NCBI GenBank assembly: GCA_041060555.1
Contig: JBEUDS010000025.1
DNA length: 50,752 nt
Reading direction: 5' to 3' (one strand)
Source: CAUJIW01 sp963205175
GTDB lineage: Bacteria; Pseudomonadota; Alphaproteobacteria; Sphingomonadales; Sphingomonadaceae
Shown here: positions 8,401 through 16,555 of the stretch, in pieces
Layout: each line of letters starts with the position of its first letter
How positions within the stretch are numbered: the stretch's first letter is position 1
Notes under the pieces: model-generated
What the model saw: the letters and a program-made list of their open reading frames with translations, nothing else
Databases searched by the model: none
Told to the model about the DNA's origin: nothing
Program-made: the position numbers and the translations under genes

Positions 8401-9918
8401 GTGCGTTCGCGTTTGACTGTCCTTCGTTCGGCTATTCTCGCGGTGGGTCTGGCCGCGTCGGCCGCCGTGCCCTTCTCGGCGGGGTCGGCGCTGGCGCGTC
8501 CGGCGCCGGAGAGCTTCGCCGACCTTGCCGAGAAACTTCAGCCAGCGGTGGTGAACATCTCCACCACCCAGCAGGTCGAGGTTGGCCGGCGCATGCAGGG
8601 CCTGCCGCAGTTGCCGCCCGGCTCGCCGTGGGAGGACTTCTTCCGCCGCTTCCAGCAGGAGCGCGGACAGGGCGATGGCAGCAATGGCCAACCGATCACC
8701 CGCGAGGCGCGTTCGCTGGGGTCGGGCTTCATCATCGATCCCAGCGGCTATGTGGTGACCAACAATCACGTCATCAGCGGCCAGGACGGCCAGAGCACGG
8801 TGGACAAGATCACCGTGATCCTGGCTGACGATCGCCGCTTCGAGGCGAAGCTCATCGGCCGCGATCCGGCGACCGACCTCGCGCTGCTCAAGATCGAGGC
8901 CAGCGATCTGCCCCATGTCCAGTGGGGCGACAGCCAGACCATGCGTGTCGGCGACTGGGTGATCGCCATCGGCAATCCCTTCGGACTGGGCGTCACGGTG
9001 ACCGCTGGCATCATCTCCGCGTTGCACCGGGATATCGGCGTCGGCGACTATGACCGGCTGATCCAGACCGACGCGTCGATCAACCGTGGCAACTCCGGTG
9101 GCCCGATGTTCGATTCCGAGGGGCGTGTCATCGGTATTGCCACCGCCATCCTGTCGCCCACCGGCGGCAACATTGGCATCGGTTTCGCGATTCCCGCCGA
9201 CCAGGCCCGGCCGGTGATCGAGCAGCTGCGTACCAGCGGCAAGGTCCGGCGCGGCTGGCTTGGCGTGCGTATCCAGCAGGTCACCGAGGACATCGCCGAG
9301 GGGCTGGGGCTGAGCGAAGCCAAGGGCGCCATCGTCGCCAACGTCGAGGACGGCACTCCCGCCAAGCAGGCCGGGGTTCGCCAGGGCGACGTGATCCTGA
9401 AGTTCGACGGCAAGGACGTTACCCGTTCCCGCTCGTTGTCGGCGATGGTGTCGGAGACACCTATCGGCAGCACCGCCACCCTCGACGTCCTGCGCGAGGG
9501 CAAGCCGATCAAGTTGCGCATCACCATCGGCGAACGGCCCGGCTTCGACCAGGTGGCCGAGGCAGCCGCACCGGAACCCAAGGCCAAGACCAAGGATGTC
9601 GAGGACGGCGCCCGCAAGAATCTCGGTCTGTCGTTGCAGCCGCTGACCAGCGAACTGCGCCAGAAGCTGGAGCTGGAGGCCGATGTCCAGGGCGTGGTGA
9701 TCTCCAACGTCAACCCGGCGTCCGACGCCGCCGCCAAGGGGCTGCGTGCCGGTGACGTGCTGCTGGCGATCAACCAGAAGAAGCTGAAGACGCCGCAGGA
9801 CGCGGTGGCGATTGTCGACGAGGCCCGCAAGGCGGGGCGCGGCACGGTGGTGGTGCTGGTCCAGCGCGGCCAGGACATCATCAACTTCGGCATCAAGCTG
9901 ATGCCGCTGCCGAAGTAA
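8401..9918 (+). CDS. degP: DegP/DegQ-type periplasmic serine protease (Do family)
   Basis: The product has 505 residues. An N-terminal signal peptide (RSRLTVLRSAILAVGLAASAA, cleavage probably after ALA) precedes a trypsin-like domain. Its triad is visible as His123 in TNNHVISG, Asp159 in ATDLALLKIE and Ser232 in RGNSGGPMF. Two PDZ domains follow (around 285-375, GWLGVRIQQVT...; and 400-500, LGLSLQPLT...). Do-family enzymes degrade or chaperone misfolded envelope proteins, which suits a position behind the HflKC membrane quality-control genes. The start is GTG 8401, preceded by GGGAGA. A strong hairpin follows the stop. Confidence 0.95.
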   Translation: MRSRLTVLRSAILAVGLAASAAVPFSAGSALARPAPESFADLAEKLQPAVVNISTTQQVEVGRRMQGLPQLPPGSPWEDFFRRFQQERGQGDGSNGQPITREARSLGSGFIIDPSGYVVTNNHVISGQDGQSTVDKITVILADDRRFEAKLIGRDPATDLALLKIEASDLPHVQWGDSQTMRVGDWVIAIGNPFGLGVTVTAGIISALHRDIGVGDYDRLIQTDASINRGNSGGPMFDSEGRVIGIATAILSPTGGNIGIGFAIPADQARPVIEQLRTSGKVRRGWLGVRIQQVTEDIAEGLGLSEAKGAIVANVEDGTPAKQAGVRQGDVILKFDGKDVTRSRSLSAMVSETPIGSTATLDVLREGKPIKLRITIGERPGFDQVAEAAAPEPKAKTKDVEDGARKNLGLSLQPLTSELRQKLELEADVQGVVISNVNPASDAAAKGLRAGDVLLAINQKKLKTPQDAVAIVDEARKAGRGTVVVLVQRGQDIINFGIKLMPLPK

Positions 9919-9945
9919 CCGCGCCCGTCAGGGCGGGAGACACAG

Positions 9946-9974
9946 ACCCCCGGTCGGGCACCCCGGCCGGGGGT
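9946..9974 (+). terminator. Hairpin terminator after degP
   Basis: A GC-rich stem pairs ACCCCCGGTCGGG (9946-9958) with CCCGGCCGGGGGT (9962-9974) across a short loop, with one G-T pair. It begins 27 bases after the degP stop. Only a weak T-rich tail (TTGTCGT) follows, so termination strength is uncertain. Confidence 0.65.
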
Positions 9975-10098
9975 TGTCGTGTCAGATCACCATGCGGGTG
10001 TCCGCGGATCGTTGCCTTCGCCGCGGGCTTCCTGTTGGATGGCAGCATGGATCAAGCCCGCACGGGCAACGGGGCAGGGCGTGACAGAGGGGTATGCG

Positions 10099-11643
10099 AT
10101 GACCGGAAACATGCTGATCGGGCGCGGCGAGCATCCGCAGGAACTGGTGCTCAAGCGCGCCAACCGGCACGGCCTGATCGCCGGCGCCACCGGTACTGGC
10201 AAGACAGTGACGTTGCAGGTGCTGGCCGAGGGGTTCTCCCGCGCCGGCGTGCCGGTGTTCATGGCCGACGTGAAGGGCGATCTGGCCGGCATGGCGATGC
10301 CGGGCTCACCCACCCATCCGGCTCATGCCAAGCTGGCGGAGCGTGCGGCGACCCTGGGGCTGGACGACTGGGCCTATGCCGACAATCCGGTGGTGTTCTG
10401 GGACCTGTTCGGCGAGCAGGGCCACCCGGTGCGCACCACCGTGTCCGAGATGGGGCCGCTGCTGCTGGCCCGCCTGCTGGGGCTCAACGACACCCAGGAG
10501 GGCGTGCTGACCATCGCCTTCCGGCTTGCCGACGACGACGGCCTGCTGCTGCTGGACCTGAAAGACCTCCAGGCGATGCTGACCTATGTCGCCGAGAATG
10601 CCGGGGCTCTGTCGAGCCGCTATGGCAACGTCTCGAAGGCGACGGTGGGCGCGATCCAGCGCCAGCTGCTGCAACTGGAGTCGCAAGGCGGCGACCATTT
10701 CTTCGGCGAGCCGGTGCTGGACATTCACGATTTCATCGCCGTCGATGACCAGGGGCGCGGCCAGGTCAACATCCTCGCCGCCGACAAGCTGATGGCCAGC
10801 CCCCGGCTGTACGGCACCTTCCTGCTCTGGCTGCTGTCCGAGCTGTTCGAGACGCTGCCGGAGGTGGGCGACCCGGACAAGCCGAAGCTGGTATTCTTCT
10901 TTGACGAAGCCCACCTGTTGTTCGACGAGGCGCCCAAGGCGCTGGTGGACAAGATCGAGCAGGTGGTGCGGCTGATCCGTTCCAAGGGTGTCGGCGTCTA
11001 TTTCATCAGCCAGAACCCCATCGATATCCCCGAGGATGTCGCCGGCCAGCTCGGCAACCGGGTGCAGCACGCGCTGCGTGCCTTCACCCCGCGCGACCAG
11101 AAGGCGGTCAAGGCGGCGGCCGAGACCTTCCGGCCCAATCCGAGGCTCGATGTCACCCAGGCGATCACCGAGCTGGCGGTCGGCGAGGCGCTGGTGTCGC
11201 TGCTGGCGGCCGACGGCACGCCGTCGATGGTCGAGCGGGCGCTGATCTGCCCGCCGCGCTCGCGGCTGGGGCCGCTGACGCCGAAGGAGCGGCAGGTGAT
11301 GATCCAGACCTCGCCGCTGGCCGGGCGCTATGACCAGGCGGTGGACCGCGAGTCAGCCTACGAGATGCTGGCCGGCAAGGCGGCGGCGCAGGCCGCCGTG
11401 GTCGACGACAGGAAGGCGCAACTGGAGGCGGTGCGGCTGGAGCGCGAGCAGCTGCGGCTTGACGAGGCGCGGGCCCGTGCCCAGCGCGCCGCCGCGCGAC
11501 CGGCCGCCCGGGCACCGCAGAGCATGACCGAGAAGATGGTGACGTCGATGGCCCGTTCGGCGGCCTCGTCGATCGGCCGGCAGGTGGCCAACCAGGTTGG
11601 CCGCGGTCTGCTGCGGGGTCTGCTCGGCGCGCTGCTGAAATAG
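10099..11643 (+). CDS. HerA-like ATPase of the DUF853 (YjgR) family
   Basis: The product has 514 residues. The N-terminal part reads LIGRGEHPQELVLKRANRHG and then Walker A GATGTGKT (about residues 29-36). A later LVFFFDEAHLLFDEAP supplies Walker B, and IRSKGVGVYFISQNPIDIPE and HALRAFTPRDQKAV are characteristic of this HerA/FtsK-superfamily branch. The C-terminus has a charged coiled-coil-like stretch (VRLEREQLRLDEARARAQR) and an Arg/Gly-rich end with possible amphipathic helices. The E. coli homologue YjgR is uncharacterised; related HerA proteins translocate DNA. ATG 10099 is chosen because family sequence starts there; the frame is open further upstream to 9979 without family sequence. It converges on the chemoreceptor gene. 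Confidence 0.9.
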   Translation: MTGNMLIGRGEHPQELVLKRANRHGLIAGATGTGKTVTLQVLAEGFSRAGVPVFMADVKGDLAGMAMPGSPTHPAHAKLAERAATLGLDDWAYADNPVVFWDLFGEQGHPVRTTVSEMGPLLLARLLGLNDTQEGVLTIAFRLADDDGLLLLDLKDLQAMLTYVAENAGALSSRYGNVSKATVGAIQRQLLQLESQGGDHFFGEPVLDIHDFIAVDDQGRGQVNILAADKLMASPRLYGTFLLWLLSELFETLPEVGDPDKPKLVFFFDEAHLLFDEAPKALVDKIEQVVRLIRSKGVGVYFISQNPIDIPEDVAGQLGNRVQHALRAFTPRDQKAVKAAAETFRPNPRLDVTQAITELAVGEALVSLLAADGTPSMVERALICPPRSRLGPLTPKERQVMIQTSPLAGRYDQAVDRESAYEMLAGKAAAQAAVVDDRKAQLEAVRLEREQLRLDEARARAQRAAARPAARAPQSMTEKMVTSMARSAASSIGRQVANQVGRGLLRGLLGALLK

Positions 11644-11644
11644 C

Positions 11645-11699
11645 ATCACCGGAAAAGGCGACGACCGGCCGCACGGGGCGACCGGTCGTCCGGGGTGAT
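11645..11699. terminator. Nested hairpin between convergent genes
   Basis: An outer stem ATCACC (11645-11650) / GGTGAT (11694-11699) encloses an inner perfect 9-bp stem, GACGACCGG (11660-11668) / CCGGTCGTC (11682-11690). It fills the space between the stop of the HerA-like gene (11643) and the stop of the chemoreceptor gene (11712), so it probably terminates transcription from both sides. There is no clear T tract. Confidence 0.6.
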
Positions 11700-11711
11700 C
11701 CTGATGTCGGG

Positions 11712-13256
11712 TCAGGCGGCGCGCAGCCGGGCGATCAGTGTCGTCATTTGCTGCTCCAGGTCATCGGCGGTGGCGGCAAGATGCCGGGCCTGGCTGGACA
11801 GGACCTGGGCATCGCCGTTCGCGACATCGCTGTGAACGGCAACGTCGGCGATGGTGGTGGAGACCCGGGTGGTGTCGGCTGAGGCCTGCTGGGCGCTGCG
11901 GGCAATCTCGGCGGTCGCCGCGCGCTGCTCCTCCACCGAGCCCGAGATGGCCTGGGCATAGTCGCGCACCTCGCCGACGATGGCGTCGACCCGGCGCATC
12001 GCCTCGACGGCGGCCACCACCTGCGCCTGAATGGCCTGCACCTGGCTTGCCACTTCACTGGTTGCGTGCGCGGTCTGGTTGGCAAGGCTCTTGACCTCGC
12101 TGGCGACGACCGCGAAGCCCTTGCCGGCTTCGCCCGCGCGCGCCGCCTCGATGGTCGCGTTGAGCGCCAGCAGATTGGTCTGGTCGGCGATGGCCTGGAT
12201 CATGGCGACGATTTCACCGATGCGCTGGGCCGCGTTGTCGAGCTCGGCGATGGCGCCGTTGGACGACGCGGAGGCGCTGCTCGCCTGCTCGGTCGCTTCC
12301 GCCGACTGGCGGGCGCGCGAGGCGATGTCCTGCAACGATGCCGACAGTTCCTCGGCCGCCGAGGCGACGGTCTCGACATTCAGCGAGGTGCTGCTGGCGG
12401 CGTCGGCCACGGTCTTGCTCTGCTGGTCGGTCTTGCTGATCGAGTCGGCGACACGGCCGGCGGCGGTCTGCATGTCGTCGGCATAGCGGCGGACCGTGGT
12501 CACCAGCGAGCCGATGGCCTGCTGGAACTCGTCGGCCATCTGCGCCACGGCCTGACGCCGCGCGCGTTCGGCTTCCTCGGCTGCCAGTGCCTCGGCGTCC
12601 TTGAGCGCGCGGGCGGCTTCCGCCTCGGCGGCGGCGCGGGCGGTCGCCATTTCCGTTTCCCGCTGGGCGGCGGCGTCCTTGTCCTGTTGCAGGGCGCGGG
12701 CCTGCTCAAGGCTGGCGCGGACCTCCAGCAGGGCGGCGTCGGTGGCGGCGAAGGAGCGCTCCAGCGTCACGCAAAGCCAGCCCAGGGCGCCGGCCTCGGC
12801 GAGCAGGATCACCGCGTGCAGCACCACGCGGCCGAAGTCGGCGCCGTCGGGGAAAACCGCGGCCGGCCAAAGGAAGTTGAACGCGAGGTGGTGCACCGCG
12901 GTGATGACGGTGCCCGCCGCGATCGCCCGCCAGTCGCAGAACAGCGCCAGCATGGCGAGCGAGGCGAAGTAATACATGTGCATGTCGATCTGCCACACCT
13001 TGGGCACATCGAGCACCAGCGCGGAGACGATCACCATCTGCGCCACGGCGATGATGGTGCGGGTCAACGGCGACGGCCCGGTCAGGCGCCAGCTCAGCGT
13101 CGAGGCGACGGCGCCGACGACGCAGACGATCACCGACGGCAGGCCGGCCACGGTGGCGAGGGTCGCCACACCGGCGACGATCACCACATTCAGCCACAGC
13201 CAGCCGATCATCAGACGGACGCCCTGTGTACGCAAGGTATCGAGATTCAGATTCAT
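11712..13256 (-). CDS. Methyl-accepting chemotaxis protein with a multi-helix membrane sensor
   Basis: The product has 514 residues. The N-terminal 180 residues hold about six membrane helices with almost no periplasmic domain, then a long Ala/Glu-rich coiled coil (about 185-250). The MCP signalling domain contains the tip sequence around IADQTNLLALNATIEAARAG and GKGFAVVASEVKSLANQT. No HAMP domain is obvious. The sensor region carries conserved-looking MHMYYFASLAMLALFCDW and, about 15 residues later, VHHLAFNFL. A similar His/Trp/His-His pattern occurs in several membrane signalling proteins and could bind a ligand or metal; this is inference. The gene starts at ATG 13256, overlapping by 4 bases the stop of the upstream small membrane protein gene. 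That pair is divergent from the cbb3 oxidase operon, which suggests but does not prove a role in energy- or oxygen-taxis. Confidence 0.92.
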   Translation of the reverse strand: MNLNLDTLRTQGVRLMIGWLWLNVVIVAGVATLATVAGLPSVIVCVVGAVASTLSWRLTGPSPLTRTIIAVAQMVIVSALVLDVPKVWQIDMHMYYFASLAMLALFCDWRAIAAGTVITAVHHLAFNFLWPAAVFPDGADFGRVVLHAVILLAEAGALGWLCVTLERSFAATDAALLEVRASLEQARALQQDKDAAAQRETEMATARAAAEAEAARALKDAEALAAEEAERARRQAVAQMADEFQQAIGSLVTTVRRYADDMQTAAGRVADSISKTDQQSKTVADAASSTSLNVETVASAAEELSASLQDIASRARQSAEATEQASSASASSNGAIAELDNAAQRIGEIVAMIQAIADQTNLLALNATIEAARAGEAGKGFAVVASEVKSLANQTAHATSEVASQVQAIQAQVVAAVEAMRRVDAIVGEVRDYAQAISGSVEEQRAATAEIARSAQQASADTTRVSTTIADVAVHSDVANGDAQVLSSQARHLAATADDLEQQMTTLIARLRAA

Positions 13257-13636
13257 CGAATGTCACCTAGTCTTGAATTGCGTGGCGCCGCGGCCGGCAC
13301 GCAGCCGGCGAAGCGGGAGCCGTCCAGAACCAGCCAGGCGCCGGCCGCGCGCAGACCGGCGCGGGCGCCGGTATGGGGCAGTTCGACCAGCCACAGCTGG
13401 CCGTCGAGGCGGCTGAGCAGCGGCAGGCCGCCGGCCCGGGTGATCGCGGCCAGGGCCCGGGCGCCGGCAGTGTCGCCTGGAAACCACGCCAGCACGCGGC
13501 GCGTCCGTTCATCGGGCCAGCTGGCGGCAACCAGCAATACCGCGCCGCAGGCGATCCCGATCACGACGACCAGCAGCTGCGCGAGGCCAGTGCGCGCCGC
13601 CGGGTGAGCATGAGTCGGGTTTGACCTTATCCACAT
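13253..13636 (-). CDS. Small membrane protein of unknown function, coupled to the chemoreceptor gene
   Basis: A 127-residue protein that I do not recognise. It has one N-terminal membrane helix (GLAQLLVVVIGIACGAVLLVAASW) after a short basic leader (MWIRSNPTHAHPAART). A soluble part follows (RVLAWFPGDTAGARALAAI..., then GQLWLVELPHTGARAGLRAAGAWLVLDGS) that would face the periplasm or cytoplasm depending on topology. The stop overlaps the start of the chemoreceptor gene by four bases (ATGA), implying translational coupling and a possible accessory role in sensing. ATG 13636 is chosen because the helix and leader then look complete; the frame extends to 13780 without a better start. The small size and Ala/Gly-rich composition leave some doubt that it is expressed. 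Confidence 0.6.
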   Translation of the reverse strand: MWIRSNPTHAHPAARTGLAQLLVVVIGIACGAVLLVAASWPDERTRRVLAWFPGDTAGARALAAITRAGGLPLLSRLDGQLWLVELPHTGARAGLRAAGAWLVLDGSRFAGCVPAAAPRNSRLGDIR

Positions 13637-13993
13637 GTGCAAGTTTCTACGGATGCTCGGTAAAGGATCATTTAACCGACTGATTCGGGCCGATTTGGTG
13701 CCGGCGGCGGATGCGGCGGATGCGGCGGGAACGGCCGGCGGCCGATACGACCGAAAGTCGAGGATTCCTGCGCCGTCCAAGTTCCGCTATAGTCTCCGCC
13801 AACCACGGGGCGGCTGGCTGTGCCCCGGTCATCGTGTGCCGCTGGCCGTTCGGGTCAGACTAAAGTCTATCGGGGGTGCGACACCGCGCGCCGGTCTGTC
13901 GCAGTTCTGCTTGATATAGGTCATCGCTGTGTTCGCGTGCTCAAGTGCATGAGGAACGCTGTAGTTTTGTCGAACGGCTCTAAGGGGGTACCG
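13637..13993. other. Intergenic region between divergent chemoreceptor and ccoN operons
   Basis: This is 357 bases with no convincing gene. It contains a short GGCGGATGC-type repetition near 13705-13735 and the FixK/FNR-like box listed separately at 13911-13924. It must carry the promoters of both divergent transcripts, so a single anaerobic regulator could act on the oxidase genes and on the receptor. Confidence 0.6.
13911..13924 (+). promoter_or_regulatory. FixK/FNR-type binding site upstream of ccoN
   Basis: TTGATATAGGTCAT matches the FixK/FNR consensus TTGAY-N4-RTCAA at nine of ten defined positions; only the last base differs. It lies 70 bases before the ccoN start, a distance that fits an activator site near -41 of a promoter with a short leader. 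Oxygen-responsive activation of ccoNOQP by FixK or FNR is well established in alphaproteobacteria. No fixK or fnr gene is in this window. Confidence 0.6.
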
Positions 13994-15643
13994 ATGAGTC
14001 AAGCCTGCGCAACCGGTGGCGACGTAGCGCCGCCACAGAATACACCGACGTTCCTGGTCACCCTGATCAGTGGCGCCATGGCGATCCTCACCTTGTGGAT
14101 CGCCAGCCAGACCCATGAGGGGCCGTACCGGTTCCACATGCTGGTGATGACCGGCTTCTTCCTGCTGGCCATTCTCTGGCTGACCAACCGCAAGCCCTAT
14201 CAGGCGAAGGCGGGGGTGCTGGAATATAATGACGACATCGTCAAATACGGTGTCATCGCCTCGATCTTCTGGGGCATCGCCGGTTTCCTCGCCGGTGATG
14301 TGCTGGCCTGGCAGCTTGCCTTTCCGGTACTGAACTTCGATCTGTCGTTCATCAATTTCGGGCGCCTACGGCCGCTGCATACCAGTGCCGTGATCTTCGC
14401 CTTCGGCGGCAACGTGCTGCTGGCGACGTCGTTCTACGTCGTGCAGCGCACCTGCAAGGCCCGTCTGGCGGGCGACATCGCGCCATGGTTCGTGTTCTGG
14501 GGCTATCAGTTGTTCATCGTGCTGGCGGCCACCGGCTATCTGCTGGGCGTCACCCAGTCGAAGGAATACGCGGAACCGGAATGGTACGTCGACCTGTGGC
14601 TGACGGTGGTATGGGTCGCCTACCTGCTGGTGTTCCTGGCGACCATCATCAAGCGCGCCGAGCCGCACATCTATGTGGCCAACTGGTTCTACCTGGCGTT
14701 CATCATCACCATCGCCATGCTGCACCTGGGCAACAACGCCACCATTCCGGTGTCGCTCTACTCCTCGCAGAGCGTCATCATCTGGTCGGGCGTCCAGGAT
14801 GCGATGATCCAGTGGTGGTATGGCCACAACGCGGTGGGCTTCTTCCTCACCGCCGGCTTCCTCGCCATCATGTACTATTTCGTGCCCAAGCGGGCGGAGC
14901 GGCCGGTCTATTCCTACCGGCTGTCGATCATCCACTTCTGGGCGCTGATCTTCCTGTACATCTGGGCCGGTCCGCACCACCTGCACTATACCGCGCTGCC
15001 CGACTGGGCGCAGACGCTGGGCATGGTGTTCTCGGTGGTCCTGTGGATGCCGTCCTGGGGTGGCATGATCAACGGCCTGATGACGCTGTCGAAGGCCTGG
15101 GACAAGATCCGCACCGATCCCGTCATCCGCCTGCTGATCGTCTCGGTCGCCTTCTACGGCATGAGCACTTTCGAAGGGCCGCTGATGAGCGTGAAGGCGG
15201 TCAACTCGCTCAGCCACTACACCGACTGGACCGTCGGCCACGTGCACTCCGGTGCGCTGGGCTGGGTCGGCATGGTCAGCTTCGGCGCCATCTACTGCCT
15301 GGCGCAGTGGGCGTGGAAGCGCGAGCGGCTGTACAGCCTGAAGCTGGTCGAATGGCACTTCTGGCTGTCGACCATCGGCATCGTCTTCTACATCACCGCG
15401 ATGTGGGTGGCGGGCATCATGCAGGGCCTGATGTGGCGCGCCTACGACGAGAACGGGTACCTGATCTACTCGTTCCTCGAAACGGTTGAAGCCATGCATC
15501 CCTACTATGTGATCCGGGCGTTCGGCGGTCTGCTGTTCGTCGCCGGCTCGCTGGTGATGGCCTACAATGTGTATCGCACCATCAGGGGCGACGAGCGCGA
15601 GGGTGAATACGCCGCGCGTCCCGCCCTGGTGCCGGCCGAGTAA
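13994..15643 (+). CDS. ccoN: CcoN, catalytic subunit I of cbb3-type cytochrome c oxidase
   Basis: The product has 549 residues and about 12 membrane helices. It carries the heme and CuB ligand regions of C-type heme-copper oxidases: LRPLHTSAVIFAFGGN, WWYGHNAVGFFLTAGFLAI, the GPHHLHYTALPDW copper-site segment, and HYTDWTVGHVHSGALGWVG. It reduces oxygen to water at high affinity in the inner membrane and pumps protons. ATG 13994 is preceded by AAGGGGGT; the frame is open further upstream but the sequence there is not CcoN-like. A FixK/FNR box lies 70 bp upstream, and ccoO follows after 14 bp. Confidence 0.97.
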   Translation: MSQACATGGDVAPPQNTPTFLVTLISGAMAILTLWIASQTHEGPYRFHMLVMTGFFLLAILWLTNRKPYQAKAGVLEYNDDIVKYGVIASIFWGIAGFLAGDVLAWQLAFPVLNFDLSFINFGRLRPLHTSAVIFAFGGNVLLATSFYVVQRTCKARLAGDIAPWFVFWGYQLFIVLAATGYLLGVTQSKEYAEPEWYVDLWLTVVWVAYLLVFLATIIKRAEPHIYVANWFYLAFIITIAMLHLGNNATIPVSLYSSQSVIIWSGVQDAMIQWWYGHNAVGFFLTAGFLAIMYYFVPKRAERPVYSYRLSIIHFWALIFLYIWAGPHHLHYTALPDWAQTLGMVFSVVLWMPSWGGMINGLMTLSKAWDKIRTDPVIRLLIVSVAFYGMSTFEGPLMSVKAVNSLSHYTDWTVGHVHSGALGWVGMVSFGAIYCLAQWAWKRERLYSLKLVEWHFWLSTIGIVFYITAMWVAGIMQGLMWRAYDENGYLIYSFLETVEAMHPYYVIRAFGGLLFVAGSLVMAYNVYRTIRGDEREGEYAARPALVPAE

Positions 15644-15657
15644 GGGGAGAGGACACC

Positions 15658-16383
15658 ATGAATATCTCCCATGGTACCATCGAGCGTAACTCGATCCTGA
15701 TGTCGGTGCTCATCCTCGTCGTGGTCGCCATCGGCGGCCTCGTCGAGATCGTGCCGCTGTTCAAGATCAAGAGCACCATCGAACGGGTGGAGGGCATGCG
15801 GCCCTACACCCCGCTCGAACTGGCGGGTCGGCAGATCTACATCCGCGAGGGTTGCTACAACTGTCACAGCCAGATGATCCGCAGTCTGCGCGCCGAGGTC
15901 GACCGTTATGGCCATTACAGCCTGGCGGCGGAATCGATGTATGATCATCCCTTCCAGTGGGGCTCCAAGCGCACCGGGCCGGATCTCGCCCGCGTCGGCG
16001 GCAAATACTCCGATGAGTGGCACAAGCTGCACCTCATCAATCCGCGCGATGTGGTGAAGGAATCGATCATGCCGGGCTATCCGTTCCTCGCGGAGCGTCC
16101 GCTCGATACCCACATGATCGCCAACCTGATGCGCACGCAGAGCTACGTCGGCGTGCCCTACTCGAAGGAGCAGATCGCCGAGGCGCTCAAGGATATCGAG
16201 GCCCAGGCGTCGCCGGATGCCGACAGCGAAGGGCTGAAGGCACGCTACCAGACCGTCAACGTTCGCGACTTCGACGGCAATCCGCGGGCGATCACCGAAA
16301 TGGATGCGTTGATCGCCTATCTTCAGATGCTCGGTACCCTGGTCAAGACGGACGTCTACGACCTCGATCCGAAGATGCAGTGA
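15658..16383 (+). CDS. ccoO: CcoO, mono-heme cytochrome c subunit II of cbb3 oxidase
   Basis: The product has 241 residues. One N-terminal membrane anchor (SVLILVVVAIGGLVEIVPLF) is followed by a periplasmic cytochrome c domain with heme motif CYNCH (residues 66-70). The family sequences REGCYNCHSQMIR, HPFQWGSKRTGPDLARVGGKY and MPGYPFL supply the axial Met region. CcoO passes electrons from CcoP towards CcoN. Length and motifs are normal for the family. The stop is 11 bases before ccoQ. Confidence 0.97.
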   Translation: MNISHGTIERNSILMSVLILVVVAIGGLVEIVPLFKIKSTIERVEGMRPYTPLELAGRQIYIREGCYNCHSQMIRSLRAEVDRYGHYSLAAESMYDHPFQWGSKRTGPDLARVGGKYSDEWHKLHLINPRDVVKESIMPGYPFLAERPLDTHMIANLMRTQSYVGVPYSKEQIAEALKDIEAQASPDADSEGLKARYQTVNVRDFDGNPRAITEMDALIAYLQMLGTLVKTDVYDLDPKMQ

Positions 16384-16394
16384 GGAGCACGTCG

Positions 16395-16553
16395 ATGACG
16401 TACGAGGCACTGCAACGGATTGCCGGCATGGGGGGGATGGCGCTGTTCATCGCGCTGTTCATCGGCGTGCTGATCTATGCGCTGCGCCCTTCCAACCGCG
16501 CGAAGTTCGACGCGGCGGCCCGCGTGCCGCTCGCCAGAGACGAAGGAGAGTGA
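16395..16553 (+). CDS. ccoQ: CcoQ, small cbb3 oxidase subunit
   Basis: A 52-residue protein with one membrane helix (MALFIALFIGVLIYALRPS) and a short acidic C-terminus (PLARDEGE). The ALRPSNRAKFDAAARVPL segment is the usual CcoQ hallmark. CcoQ stabilises the CcoNOP complex. The position between ccoO and ccoP, and the stop overlapping the ribosome-binding region of ccoP, confirm the call. Confidence 0.92.
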   Translation: MTYEALQRIAGMGGMALFIALFIGVLIYALRPSNRAKFDAAARVPLARDEGE

Positions 16554-16555
16554 CC

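Noticed and set aside
12066..13607. Long plus-strand frame opposite the chemoreceptor gene
   Set aside because: Arg/Gly/His-rich shadow without domains; the minus strand encodes a clear MCP signalling domain.
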